A stretch of 64,000 bases of DNA from Acidimicrobiales bacterium. Its GTDB lineage: Bacteria; Actinomycetota; Acidimicrobiia; Acidimicrobiales; Acidimicrobilacustridaceae. Below the pieces are notes generated by a model. The model had not been told where the DNA came from. It did no database searches and saw only the letters and a program-made list of their open reading frames with translations. The position numbers were made by a program, and so were the translations under genes. The stretch is from NCBI GenBank assembly GCA_030830565.1, contig JAURMR010000035.1, positions 62,001 through 126,000 on the forward strand, read 5' to 3'. Within the stretch, counting starts at the first letter, position 1. The number at the start of each line of letters is the position of its first letter. Shown here in pieces: positions 8,669 through 17,215 of the stretch.

Positions 8669-9724
8669 ATGCGAATTGTTTTTCTCGCGTGGCGCGATAC
8701 GGCCCACTCGCAAGCTGGTGGCTCCGAAGTCGTTGTTGATCAACTCGCGTCGAGACTTACCGAGCGCGGTCACCATGTCGAACTCCTTCATGGCGGCCCA
8801 TCGGGCACGCACCCCTACCGAAGCTCACGAATCGGTGGCAACTACTCGCAATATTTACGTGCACCATTTTCGTTTTTTCGCCGTCGCCATGGAGTCGATG
8901 TTGTCATCGACGTTGAAAACGGAATTCCCTATTTCTCACCCCTGTGGCAACGCAAACCTGTCATCGGCTTGGTTCACCACATTCATACCGAGCAATGGCG
9001 CATGCAGTTTCCCGAACCAGTTGCCGCTGTCGGACGTTGGCTCGAAGGACGGTTGATGCCGCTTGTCTACCGGCGCGCACCCTTCGTTACCGTCTCCCCG
9101 TCTACGACCAAAGGGCTGGCCGACCTCGGTGTCGTACCCAGCCACATCACGACCATCGAGATGGGACTTGATTTCGACCCACTCGAACCTGCTCCATCGG
9201 CCGAACCACGTTTCATCGTCCTCAGCCGGCTTGTCCCTCATAAACGGGTCGAACTCGCCCTCAAAATGTGGGACTCGGTGCGACCAGTCACCGGCGGGAC
9301 ACTCGTCGTTGTTGGCGATGGTCCAGAACTCGACAACCTCCGAGCAATTGCCGGCCCAAACGTCGAGTTCACAGGCTGGGTGGACGAGGAACGCAAACGC
9401 TACGAACTTTCGCAGGCTTGGGTGCTGATTCATCCAGCGCATCATGAAGGCTGGGGCACCGTGGTGATGGAAGCCGCAGCGGCATCGGTCCCAACTCTCG
9501 CCTTTGATGTTGCCGGCGTTCGAGATTCTGTCGACAACGGCGTCTCCGGCATGCTCGCATCGAACGAGAACGAATTCATCGAGAAGTGGATCTCACTCGC
9601 ATCCGAACCGATTCGACGCACAAAAATGGCCGATGCGGCACGTCTGCGCGCTGCGACGTTTACGTGGGATCGAGCGGTCGACATGTTCGAGGCCATACTT
9701 CATACGACGGTTCGCGAACAATGA
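8669..9724 (+). CDS. GT4 family glycosyltransferase
   Basis: The 351-residue protein has the two-domain GT-B layout. The N-terminal half carries AGGSEVVVDQLASRL, and the C-terminal half carries VLSRLVPHKRVELAL, VVVGDGPEL, VEFTGWV and the nucleotide-sugar motif HEGWGTVVMEAAA with the E-x7-E type glutamates. It should transfer a sugar from an NDP- or GDP-donor to a lipid or glycan acceptor. It sits in a tight operon, three bases after the GT2 gene, and its TGA stop overlaps a nine-codon ORF that leads into the AftD-like gene. Donor and acceptor are unknown. Confidence 0.87.
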   Translation: MRIVFLAWRDTAHSQAGGSEVVVDQLASRLTERGHHVELLHGGPSGTHPYRSSRIGGNYSQYLRAPFSFFRRRHGVDVVIDVENGIPYFSPLWQRKPVIGLVHHIHTEQWRMQFPEPVAAVGRWLEGRLMPLVYRRAPFVTVSPSTTKGLADLGVVPSHITTIEMGLDFDPLEPAPSAEPRFIVLSRLVPHKRVELALKMWDSVRPVTGGTLVVVGDGPELDNLRAIAGPNVEFTGWVDEERKRYELSQAWVLIHPAHHEGWGTVVMEAAAASVPTLAFDVAGVRDSVDNGVSGMLASNENEFIEKWISLASEPIRRTKMADAARLRAATFTWDRAVDMFEAILHTTVREQ

Positions 9725-9750
9725 CCAAGTTCCAAGTGAAGACCCGATGA
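9721..9750 (+). CDS. Nine-codon bridging ORF between GT4 and AftD-like genes
   Basis: ATG 9721 overlaps the GT4 stop in an ATGA arrangement. The frame encodes MTKFQVKTR and stops at a TGA that again overlaps the ATG of the next large gene (ATGA, 9747-9750). It could act as a translational coupler carrying ribosomes from one gene to the next. It may equally be chance, because the product is only nine residues and no strong Shine-Dalgarno site precedes it. Confidence 0.3.
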   Translation: MTKFQVKTR

Positions 9751-12700
9751 CCGCTTTGACCTCGGCTCCAGAAGTCTTTGAAGAGCCAACGTTGACTGAA
9801 TCAGTCACGCCCTCAAAGTGGATCGTGCTTGCGACCTTGCCCGTCCTGTTTGGAGCATTCGCCCAGCGATTTGGCGAAATTGTCTACCTGACACGCCTTG
9901 ATCGAGTCCTTGATCCATTCACGATGATCGGACGAGGAATCGACTTATGGAATCCCTATTGGGACATGGGTGCCGTCCAATTTCAGCAGAACGGTTATTG
10001 GTTTCCATTTGATCTCTGGTTTGGCATCGCCAAAGCACTGCACGTCCCGGCATGGATCAGTGAACGACTTTTCATTTATTTCTTCATTGCGCTCGCGCTG
10101 TGGGGATTCGTACGTCTCGCTGACGCATTCAAGATAGGGAGGCCATCAACACGTATCGCTGCGGGATTTGCCTATGCCATTTCCCCCGTCATCCTCTCTC
10201 GAGTCGGATGGCAATCGCCCTTCGCTATGGGAGCGGCATTCCTACCTTTGGTAGTGCTGCCACTCGTTCGTGCATCGAAAACTGGTTCCACACGCAAGGC
10301 CGCTGCGCAATCAGCGCTGGCGATTGCCCTTATTGGCGGTGCCAATGCGGCGGTGACCATCGCCGTTCTCCCGGTTCCAATCGTCTACCTCCTCACACGA
10401 ACCCGAGGACCGCGTCGAGCAAGCCTGCTGCGCTGGTGGGCTCTCACCGTTCCATTGGCCATCCTGTGGTGGTTCGTCGGCCTCTACTTCCTCGCAAAAT
10501 ATGGACCCGATGTACTGCGCTACACCGAGTCGGTCAGAACAACAACGGGACCAACCTCGCCGTTCGAAGTTCTTCGCGGTACCGCTGACTGGGTTTCACG
10601 ATTGCCTGGCGATACCAACCCCGGTGGATTCGCACTTTCCCTTCGGTCGGTACCAATCCTCGCGACGGCCGTTGTCGCCGCGGCTGGTCTCGCAGGTTTG
10701 GCGAGGCGTCGACTCCCCGAGCGAACGTTCCTCGTCACGAGTCTCTTACTCGGCGTCGCTGCAGTTGGTGGCGGCTTCGGAGGCCTCTTCGGGAATCCAG
10801 CAACCACGCAGTATCAGACATTGCTCGATGGAGCGCTTAACGCGTTTCGAAATGTCTATAAATTCCAGCCACTCATTGCGCTTCCACTTGCGTTTGGAAT
10901 CGCGCATCTCCTCGCCGCGGTACTGGAGAGCAATCTTGTAAAGAATCGCCAGATTGCGAAGCAGGCTGTCGCCGCGGTCGCCATCGTCGTTCTTGCGTGC
11001 GCGTCGTGGCCACTTTGGCGAAACTCTCTCACGCGAGGTCCTGGTGCCGCTGAAATCCCCGCAGCGTGGGTCGAAGCCAACGAATGGCTGTCAGAGAATT
11101 CACCCGGCCGCACGCTGGTTCTCCCGGGAATTCCCGATGCTGATTTTGATTGGGGCTTCACTGCGCAGATTCCCATCCAGTGGGAATCGAATGTCACCTG
11201 GGCAACACGTAGTCAGGCGCCGCTCAGCGGTCTCGACATCCTCGAGTACCTCGATGCCACCGAATCGGCGATCGAGCGCGGCGGCGATACGGGGCTTCTG
11301 GGCTATCTCCAACGGGGCGGATTCACCTCGGTTGTTGTTCCAAACGATCAACGTTCAGAACCCTACGACGCTCCACCGCCTGAGACGGTTCGAAACGCAA
11401 TGGTCGCTAGTGGATTTACGCTCAGTGCCGCATTCGGCGATCGCGCCTACGGCTTCGGCGACCTTCAACAAGTGGACATCTACTCGGTGCCCGGAGGCAC
11501 TGTTGCAACGACCTACGCGGCATCCTCAACCACGTGGTTGAGCGGAGATATCGCATCGACACTTTCCGTGCCCACGTCCATCTTCGGCGATCGTCCCTAC
11601 CTCCTCACCCGCGATCGGATTCCGTCACCCTTGCTTGTTTCCCAATGGATCGTCACCGATGGCAACCAAGCATCGACGATCGACTACGGACTCAATCGCA
11701 ACAACAAGAGTTACATCCACAGTTCGATCGACGACATTGTTCCCGCCGAACAAGTCCCAGAAAGTCGGACCTATCAGAAGCTCGACGGTTTTGCATCGGT
11801 CACTGCATCAAGCGTTGGCCCGGGAATGTTCGTAGCAAATATTCCCGCTCATGACCCTGCAACAATTCTCGACGGCGATGTAAAGAGTTGGTGGGTCCCT
11901 CGCCGGATCGAAGTAGACGGCTTCGATGCATGGGGACCAATCGATCCGTTTGTCGAGGCGCAATTCACAACGCCGACATTGCTGAGTCAACTTGAAATCG
12001 CGCTGTACATCGGCCCGTACGCAACATTGTCACCCATAGACGTCACCGTCCGCACCGACGCAGGCGACGCGACAACCACACTTCTCCCAATAGAAGCGAA
12101 GCAAGCGCTCAACGTCGTTCCAGGCGTCACAAAAACAGCAAAGGTTTCTCTCTCCCGCAGTTCCTACTTTGCCCTCGACGATGTGATTGGGATCCGCGAA
12201 CTCACGCTTCCCGGAACGCCGGTCACTCCTCGACTCGTTCTTCCCAGCCAACTCACGAGTGAGTTCTCCACTCCGGGCACACCAGACCCAGCGTGGGTGT
12301 TCACCCGAAACCGTGACGCAACGTCGCCGCTCGTTTCGCTCAACTCTGAGTCACAGATCTCACGCGAATTCACGATTCCAAAAAATGGTGAGTTCAAACT
12401 CCTTGCTACTGCTTCAGCGACGAAGGGACAGCAACTTCTCCGCTGGCTCGGCACCACACCAAACTTTTCAATCACCTCAGACTCGACCTGGGGAGAAAAC
12501 CCTAAAGCTGGCCCTCGCAACCTTGTTGATCGGGACAGCACCACCCATTGGCGCAGCGGAAACGACATCACCGAGGCCGGCGGCAGCGCACTTATCGATA
12601 TGAAATGGAACGAGCCGAGAACAGTTTCGTCGCTTGCTCTTGTTCGAGGTGCAGATGAAGCAATGCCCCAAAACGTCGTCGTCTACGCCGGAAACGATGC

Positions 12701-13793
12701 TCGCAGCGCCGCTGTGGCGGCCGACGGCACAGTCGCGTTCGAGCCAGTTACGACTGACTCACTCAGCATTCGCATCAATTACGCGCCCATTCCAATCGAG
12801 GACAAAACCTCTTCACGAGTGATCGGGTTCGGATCGATCGATAGTTCGTCGCTTACCGATCTCTACCCCGGGCCTGTCAATCGCTCGGCTCCGTACGTTG
12901 CAGACTGCGCTGCTGGACCAAACGTCGCCATCGGTTCGACATCGGTTTCGTATTCCATTGCCACCACGGCAGGTGCACTCATTGATGGCACCGCATTCAA
13001 TCTCTCACCATGCGGCGACGACCGACGAGATCTGAGCGCTGGCGCCACACTGCTCAACACCTCAAGCGGAACGTCACTCGCCACGATCAATCAACTCGTT
13101 CTTGGCAATTCACCCACGATGGGACCACCGGCCGAAACTCCTCGATCATTCGCCGTCACCAATTGGGGAACCAACGATCGCACCGTCACCGTTGCATCCG
13201 GCGCCGAAGGACTTCTCGTCGTCAACGAAGCCTTCAACGAAGGTTGGGAAGCAACTCTCAATGGAACCAAACTCACTTCGCTCAAGATTGATGGCTGGCG
13301 CCAGGCATTCATCGTGCCCGAGGGTGATGGCGGCACGGTGGATCTGCGTTTTGCACCTGACCGCATCTTCAAACTCGGGACCATTTTCGGTTTGTTCACG
13401 TTGCTTGCAGTCTTCGTCATGGCACTGTGGCCTGACCGAAAGAAGCGTCACCTTCAAGCGCTCAACGAAGGACAGCCTACGAAAGCGCTTCTTGTCTCCG
13501 TAGTTGCTATCGGCGCTGTGTGGTGCACCGGCATCGGAGCTGTGCTTCTTCTACCGGTCTGGTGGCTGCGAAACCACCGACGCTCGTTGCTGGCACCGAT
13601 TGCCTTCCTCTCGATGAGCGCGGCCGGTGTGCTCGTTGTTCTCGGCAAGAGGATCGTCGACTACCCCTCAAACCTGTGGGGCGCGGCGTCCTACCCCGTG
13701 AGCGCTCTTGCTGCAGCGGCTTTCCTGTGTGCCCTCGTGACCCTGCTTCCAAAACGCGCGTCGACCAAAGCGGAACCGCAAACACAGAACTAA
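9747..13793 (+). CDS. AftD-like arabinofuranosyltransferase-family protein (DUF3367 type)
   Basis: The 1348-residue membrane protein has an N-terminal GT-C-like region with many hydrophobic helices, beginning after TPSKW and including LDRVLDPFTMIGRGIDLW and a conserved NPYWDMG. A long soluble middle part follows; its NLVDRDSTTHWRSG segment (about residue 925-940) resembles a discoidin/F5-8-type carbohydrate-binding module. Four hydrophobic helices close the chain. This layout and length fit AftD (about 1400 residues), which adds alpha-(1->3)-arabinofuranose from a decaprenyl donor in mycobacteria. Whether this organism makes arabinan is unknown, so the donor could differ. ATG 9747 is chosen; the open frame reaches further upstream only inside the GT4 gene. 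Confidence 0.8.
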   Translation: MTALTSAPEVFEEPTLTESVTPSKWIVLATLPVLFGAFAQRFGEIVYLTRLDRVLDPFTMIGRGIDLWNPYWDMGAVQFQQNGYWFPFDLWFGIAKALHVPAWISERLFIYFFIALALWGFVRLADAFKIGRPSTRIAAGFAYAISPVILSRVGWQSPFAMGAAFLPLVVLPLVRASKTGSTRKAAAQSALAIALIGGANAAVTIAVLPVPIVYLLTRTRGPRRASLLRWWALTVPLAILWWFVGLYFLAKYGPDVLRYTESVRTTTGPTSPFEVLRGTADWVSRLPGDTNPGGFALSLRSVPILATAVVAAAGLAGLARRRLPERTFLVTSLLLGVAAVGGGFGGLFGNPATTQYQTLLDGALNAFRNVYKFQPLIALPLAFGIAHLLAAVLESNLVKNRQIAKQAVAAVAIVVLACASWPLWRNSLTRGPGAAEIPAAWVEANEWLSENSPGRTLVLPGIPDADFDWGFTAQIPIQWESNVTWATRSQAPLSGLDILEYLDATESAIERGGDTGLLGYLQRGGFTSVVVPNDQRSEPYDAPPPETVRNAMVASGFTLSAAFGDRAYGFGDLQQVDIYSVPGGTVATTYAASSTTWLSGDIASTLSVPTSIFGDRPYLLTRDRIPSPLLVSQWIVTDGNQASTIDYGLNRNNKSYIHSSIDDIVPAEQVPESRTYQKLDGFASVTASSVGPGMFVANIPAHDPATILDGDVKSWWVPRRIEVDGFDAWGPIDPFVEAQFTTPTLLSQLEIALYIGPYATLSPIDVTVRTDAGDATTTLLPIEAKQALNVVPGVTKTAKVSLSRSSYFALDDVIGIRELTLPGTPVTPRLVLPSQLTSEFSTPGTPDPAWVFTRNRDATSPLVSLNSESQISREFTIPKNGEFKLLATASATKGQQLLRWLGTTPNFSITSDSTWGENPKAGPRNLVDRDSTTHWRSGNDITEAGGSALIDMKWNEPRTVSSLALVRGADEAMPQNVVVYAGNDARSAAVAADGTVAFEPVTTDSLSIRINYAPIPIEDKTSSRVIGFGSIDSSSLTDLYPGPVNRSAPYVADCAAGPNVAIGSTSVSYSIATTAGALIDGTAFNLSPCGDDRRDLSAGATLLNTSSGTSLATINQLVLGNSPTMGPPAETPRSFAVTNWGTNDRTVTVASGAEGLLVVNEAFNEGWEATLNGTKLTSLKIDGWRQAFIVPEGDGGTVDLRFAPDRIFKLGTIFGLFTLLAVFVMALWPDRKKRHLQALNEGQPTKALLVSVVAIGAVWCTGIGAVLLLPVWWLRNHRRSLLAPIAFLSMSAAGVLVVLGKRIVDYPSNLWGAASYPVSALAAAAFLCALVTLLPKRASTKAEPQTQN

Positions 13794-13831
13794 TTCCTGC
13801 ACAGCACTTCTTCAGCAGGGAATACTTGCGC

Positions 13832-15619
13832 ATGCTTCGTCCCCAAAACTCCGCAACACGAGACGCCCGTCGTCTCGACGGACTGTGGTCGTTCACGCAC
13901 GACCCTCTCAGCATTGGTCATACAGAACACTGGTGGTCCGCCCCCTTGCCGGATGCGGTCCTGCTGCCAGTTCCGTCGAGCTTTAACGACGTGCTCGCAC
14001 AGAATGATCTCCGTAACCATGTCGGCGACGTTTGGTATCAACGAACAATTGTCGTCCCGTTCGGTTGGACAGATCAGCGAATGCTGTTGCGCTTCGATGC
14101 AGCGACTCACCGAGCGACAGTTTGGATTGACGACACACTTGTCATTGAACATGAAGGCGGGTACTTGCCGTTCGAAGCCGATCTCACCGAGATCCTCGAA
14201 CCCGGAACGAGTGCCCGGCTCACTGTGTGCGTGAATAACGAACTCTCGTGGGCAACGATCCCTCCTGGCGTCGTCGAAGAAACCCCCAATGGGCGTCGAC
14301 TCAAAACGTTTCATGACTTTTTCAACTACGCCGGTCTTCACCGATCAGTATGGCTGCACACAACTCCGCGCGCTTTCATTGACGACATCCGCGTCACGAC
14401 CGACATCGACGGACGTGACGGGTTCATCACGTGCGACGTGTCCACAGTTGGTGCTGGAGATGTTGTTCTCCTCCTTCACGATTCCGACGGCCAACTCGTC
14501 GCGCAATCAGAGGGCAACTCGTCAACGCTTTGCGTCATCTATGCACAATTTTGGGCTCCCGGCCAAGGCAATCTCTACGACCTCACGGTCCAACTCGTTG
14601 AAGGATCGCAAGTACGAGACAGCTACACGCTTCCCGTCGGCATCCGAACAGTTGAAGTTCGGGGTTCACAATTCCTCATCAACGGCAAACCGTTTTATTT
14701 CAAAGGTTTCGGCATGCATGAGGACCATCTCGTGCGCGGGAAAGGTCACGACGACGCAAACATGGTCCACGATTTCGCGCTGCTGGAATGGATCGGCGCG
14801 AATTCTCTCCGAACCTCACACTACCCCTACGCCGAAGAAGTGCTCGACTACGCAGACCGTCTCGGAATCGTTGTCATCGACGAGACCGCCGCAGTAGGAC
14901 TCAATCTCGGCGTGGCCGGAGGCCTCATGGGTCTGCCTGCGTCGTCGACCTTCGGCGACGGACCAGTCGGTGCCGAATCGCAGTCGGCACTCGTTCAACA
15001 AATTGGCGAACTCATTGCTCGCGATCGCAACCATCCATCAGTTGTGATGTGGTCAATCGCCAACGAACCAGAATCCGATACCGATGCATCGGTTGCCTAT
15101 TTCGAACCGGCATTTGCCGCAGCCCGAGCCGCAGACCCGACCAGACCCGTCGGATTCGTCAACGTAATGCTTGCGCCCGCCGACCGCTGCAAGCTCACCC
15201 CGCTCGCCGATGTGGTGATGATCAATCGGTACTTCGGCTGGTATGTCGACCACGGCGATCTCGATGCCGCCGAACGAAATCTCGAGGCCGAGCTTCGACA
15301 ATGGGCATCGCTCCACAACAAGCCGATTCTCATCACCGAGTACGGCGCTGACACGATCGCTGGGCTCCACAGCATCGATGCTGCTCCCTGGAGCGAAGAA
15401 TTTCAGGCCGAGCTCCTCGATCGCTATCACGCGGTGTTCGACCGAATCGATGAAATCGTTGGCGAGCACGTGTGGAACTTCGCTGATTTCGCGACGACGG
15501 CATCGTTCGTTCGGGTCGAAGGCAACAAGAAGGGCGTCTTCACCCGCGACCGGCGACCCAAGTTGGCCGCACATCGTCTTCGCGATCGTTGGTCGCCTGG
15601 TGCCCGGAGTGGGATTTGA
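13832..15619 (+). CDS. uidA: Beta-glucuronidase (glycoside hydrolase family 2)
   Basis: The protein has 595 residues from ATG 13832, close to the 603 of E. coli UidA. It shows the GH2 sugar-binding domain (about 10-170), an immunoglobulin-like domain and a TIM barrel from about 265. The acid/base glutamate lies in SIANEPES (Glu412) and the nucleophile in ITEYGAD (Glu503), positions nearly identical to E. coli Glu413 and Glu504. It should hydrolyse beta-D-glucuronides. No signal peptide is seen, so it is probably cytoplasmic, which is odd beside envelope-assembly genes. Its last 22 bases overlap tRNA-Leu on the other strand. Confidence 0.88.
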   Translation: MLRPQNSATRDARRLDGLWSFTHDPLSIGHTEHWWSAPLPDAVLLPVPSSFNDVLAQNDLRNHVGDVWYQRTIVVPFGWTDQRMLLRFDAATHRATVWIDDTLVIEHEGGYLPFEADLTEILEPGTSARLTVCVNNELSWATIPPGVVEETPNGRRLKTFHDFFNYAGLHRSVWLHTTPRAFIDDIRVTTDIDGRDGFITCDVSTVGAGDVVLLLHDSDGQLVAQSEGNSSTLCVIYAQFWAPGQGNLYDLTVQLVEGSQVRDSYTLPVGIRTVEVRGSQFLINGKPFYFKGFGMHEDHLVRGKGHDDANMVHDFALLEWIGANSLRTSHYPYAEEVLDYADRLGIVVIDETAAVGLNLGVAGGLMGLPASSTFGDGPVGAESQSALVQQIGELIARDRNHPSVVMWSIANEPESDTDASVAYFEPAFAAARAADPTRPVGFVNVMLAPADRCKLTPLADVVMINRYFGWYVDHGDLDAAERNLEAELRQWASLHNKPILITEYGADTIAGLHSIDAAPWSEEFQAELLDRYHAVFDRIDEIVGEHVWNFADFATTASFVRVEGNKKGVFTRDRRPKLAAHRLRDRWSPGARSGI

Positions 15620-15684
15620 ACCCACAAGCCCCGAAAGGCCGGGGGGTTTAAGCCCCCTGCGTCTGCCAATTCCGCCATCCGGGC
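15598..15684 (-). tRNA. tRNA-Leu (anticodon UAA)
   Basis: The minus strand folds into a class II tRNA. The acceptor stem is GCCCGGA paired with TCCGGGC, discriminator A is at 15601, and CCA is encoded at 15600-15598. The anticodon loop reads CTTAAAC, giving anticodon UAA, followed by a long variable arm and the T-loop GTTCAAATC. It decodes UUA/UUG leucine codons. Its 3' end overlaps the beta-glucuronidase gene on the plus strand by 22 bases. Confidence 0.95.
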
Positions 15685-15734
15685 TGGAATCTGACAACGG
15701 TACCGCCCCATTAAGTGGAGCTCAGCCGCAAGGA

Positions 15735-16166
15735 CTACGCCACCCGTGTCTGCGGGTGTCCTGCAGGCTGCGGGGCCCTGCGAGCGGCGTGGCCGGCTGC
15801 AGATCGCCCCGAGCGCCGCTGAGCCCGCAGTGAGGACTCCTGCAGTTCGCTCCCGCGCATGACATCGGCCTCGACTGCTGCCCACATGACGGTTCGGGCT
15901 GCACCCGCCGTTGGTCCACTCAGATCATTGGCGACAAGTACGCCGTCGATCATGTCGGCCAGTACCGAGACCCACGGGCGACCCTTTAGACGCACCGACA
16001 CGGTAACTGACTCGACCCCGACGCCATCGACCTGGCGCTTGATCGTGCGATCGACACCATCAATCCGAGGAGGACTGCGGAACCCCGGCACGATGAGCCC
16101 CGCGGCGCGCGCCACCTCACCAAGAGTTCGGGCGGCGGCTGCGAAGCGCAGCGAGGAAGCTTCCAT
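15735..16166 (-). CDS. Hypothetical protein with Arg-rich tail
   Basis: I do not recognise this 143-residue protein. The first about 100 residues look folded: an Ala-rich helix, then VPGFRSPPRIDG and a strand-like run VESVTVSVRLKGRPW, followed by an Ala-rich helix. The last about 35 residues are rich in Arg, Ser, Pro and Ala and look disordered. It lies 50 bases upstream of tRNA-Leu on the same strand and is divergent from the nuclease gene. The opposite-strand frame (15859-16203) is Ser/Thr/Pro-rich and less protein-like, so I favour the minus strand. Confidence 0.5.
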   Translation of the reverse strand: MEASSLRFAAAARTLGEVARAAGLIVPGFRSPPRIDGVDRTIKRQVDGVGVESVTVSVRLKGRPWVSVLADMIDGVLVANDLSGPTAGAARTVMWAAVEADVMRGSELQESSLRAQRRSGRSAAGHAARRAPQPAGHPQTRVA

Positions 16167-16236
16167 GGCCGCGAGTGTGCCGGAGACCTGTGACAGTCCC
16201 TAGCGGTGTCCGAACCGGTCCGTACGATGCAGCGCA

Positions 16237-17199
16237 ATGACTGACGCCGAGACTCCGCTGAACCCAGCACAACAAGAAGTGCTTGACCTCCTCGGCGCAG
16301 CCCCCGAGGACCGTCCCACGTTTCCGGCCACACTCAAGGCCACGCTTCGTGCCGACCTCGAAGATGCGCTAGCTGACATTGCAAATGAGATCAGTCCCGA
16401 GGCTGCCCTCTTCGTCAACAAGCACGACTTGGCAATGGTCCATGGTTGCGAACTTCGCCACTTGGCCGAAAAAGAAACGCCTTTCGAGTGGAGTCCTCCG
16501 CTCGCCCGAGGAACGATCGCCCACAAAGCCATCGAGCTCTCGATGCATCAGCGCCGTCGACCAGTTCCGCTCGAACTTGTCGACGAAGCAATGGACCGCC
16601 TTGAGCGAGCCGATGACTCCATTTCCGGTTGGCTGGCCACCTGTTCTGAGGTCGACCGGGCCGAGGTTCGCGCCTTCGCCAACGAACGCGTCGCCACCTT
16701 TCTTGAATGCTTTCCGCCGATCAAACCAGGTTGGGCTCCAGTCACCGAAGCCCGAATGCGCCTCGAAGTTCTTGAGCACCGCATCGTGATTTCCGGTCGA
16801 TCAGACCTCACCCTTGGACGCGCCGACGGTCTCACCGCTGGCAAGGTCATCATCGATTTCAAGACTGGCTCCATGTCACCAACGCACATTGACGACCTGC
16901 GCCTCTATGCACTCCTTGAAACTCTGCGAATCGGAACGCCGCCTCGTCTTGCTGCCTCCTACTACCTCGATGCCGGCGTCGCCCAGGCCGAGAACATCAC
17001 CGAAGGAGTCCTGCATTCTGCGGTCGCCCGCACCGCCGATGGCATACGCAAATTGCACGAACTCTCCGTTGGCACCCGTGCACCCGTCATTCGACCAAGT
17101 TGGGGATGCCGCTGGTGTCCAATTCGCAGCACCTGCGTTCAAGGCAAAGCTCATCTCGGCGAACTCGACCAGGACACCGAGCGTTTCGACGACGACTGA
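16237..17199 (+). CDS. PD-(D/E)XK nuclease of RecB/Cas4-like type with probable [4Fe-4S] cysteines
   Basis: The 320-residue protein has the order of a RecB-family nuclease: GTIAHKAIE with His96, GRSDL with Asp190, IIDFKTG with Asp207 and Lys209, and the QxxxY-like DLRLYALL at about 220. Four cysteines, Cys71 ahead of the core and Cys291, Cys294 and Cys300 (CxxCx5C) at the C-terminus, match the [4Fe-4S] arrangement of AddB, Cas4 and Dna2 nucleases. It should cut DNA ends, with the cluster pinning the fold. There is no cas gene or helicase beside it. It converges on the MFS transporter gene. Its biological role is unknown. Confidence 0.82.
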   Translation: MTDAETPLNPAQQEVLDLLGAAPEDRPTFPATLKATLRADLEDALADIANEISPEAALFVNKHDLAMVHGCELRHLAEKETPFEWSPPLARGTIAHKAIELSMHQRRRPVPLELVDEAMDRLERADDSISGWLATCSEVDRAEVRAFANERVATFLECFPPIKPGWAPVTEARMRLEVLEHRIVISGRSDLTLGRADGLTAGKVIIDFKTGSMSPTHIDDLRLYALLETLRIGTPPRLAASYYLDAGVAQAENITEGVLHSAVARTADGIRKLHELSVGTRAPVIRPSWGCRWCPIRSTCVQGKAHLGELDQDTERFDDD

Positions 17200-17215
17200 C
17201 CTTTATCAAATGAAC

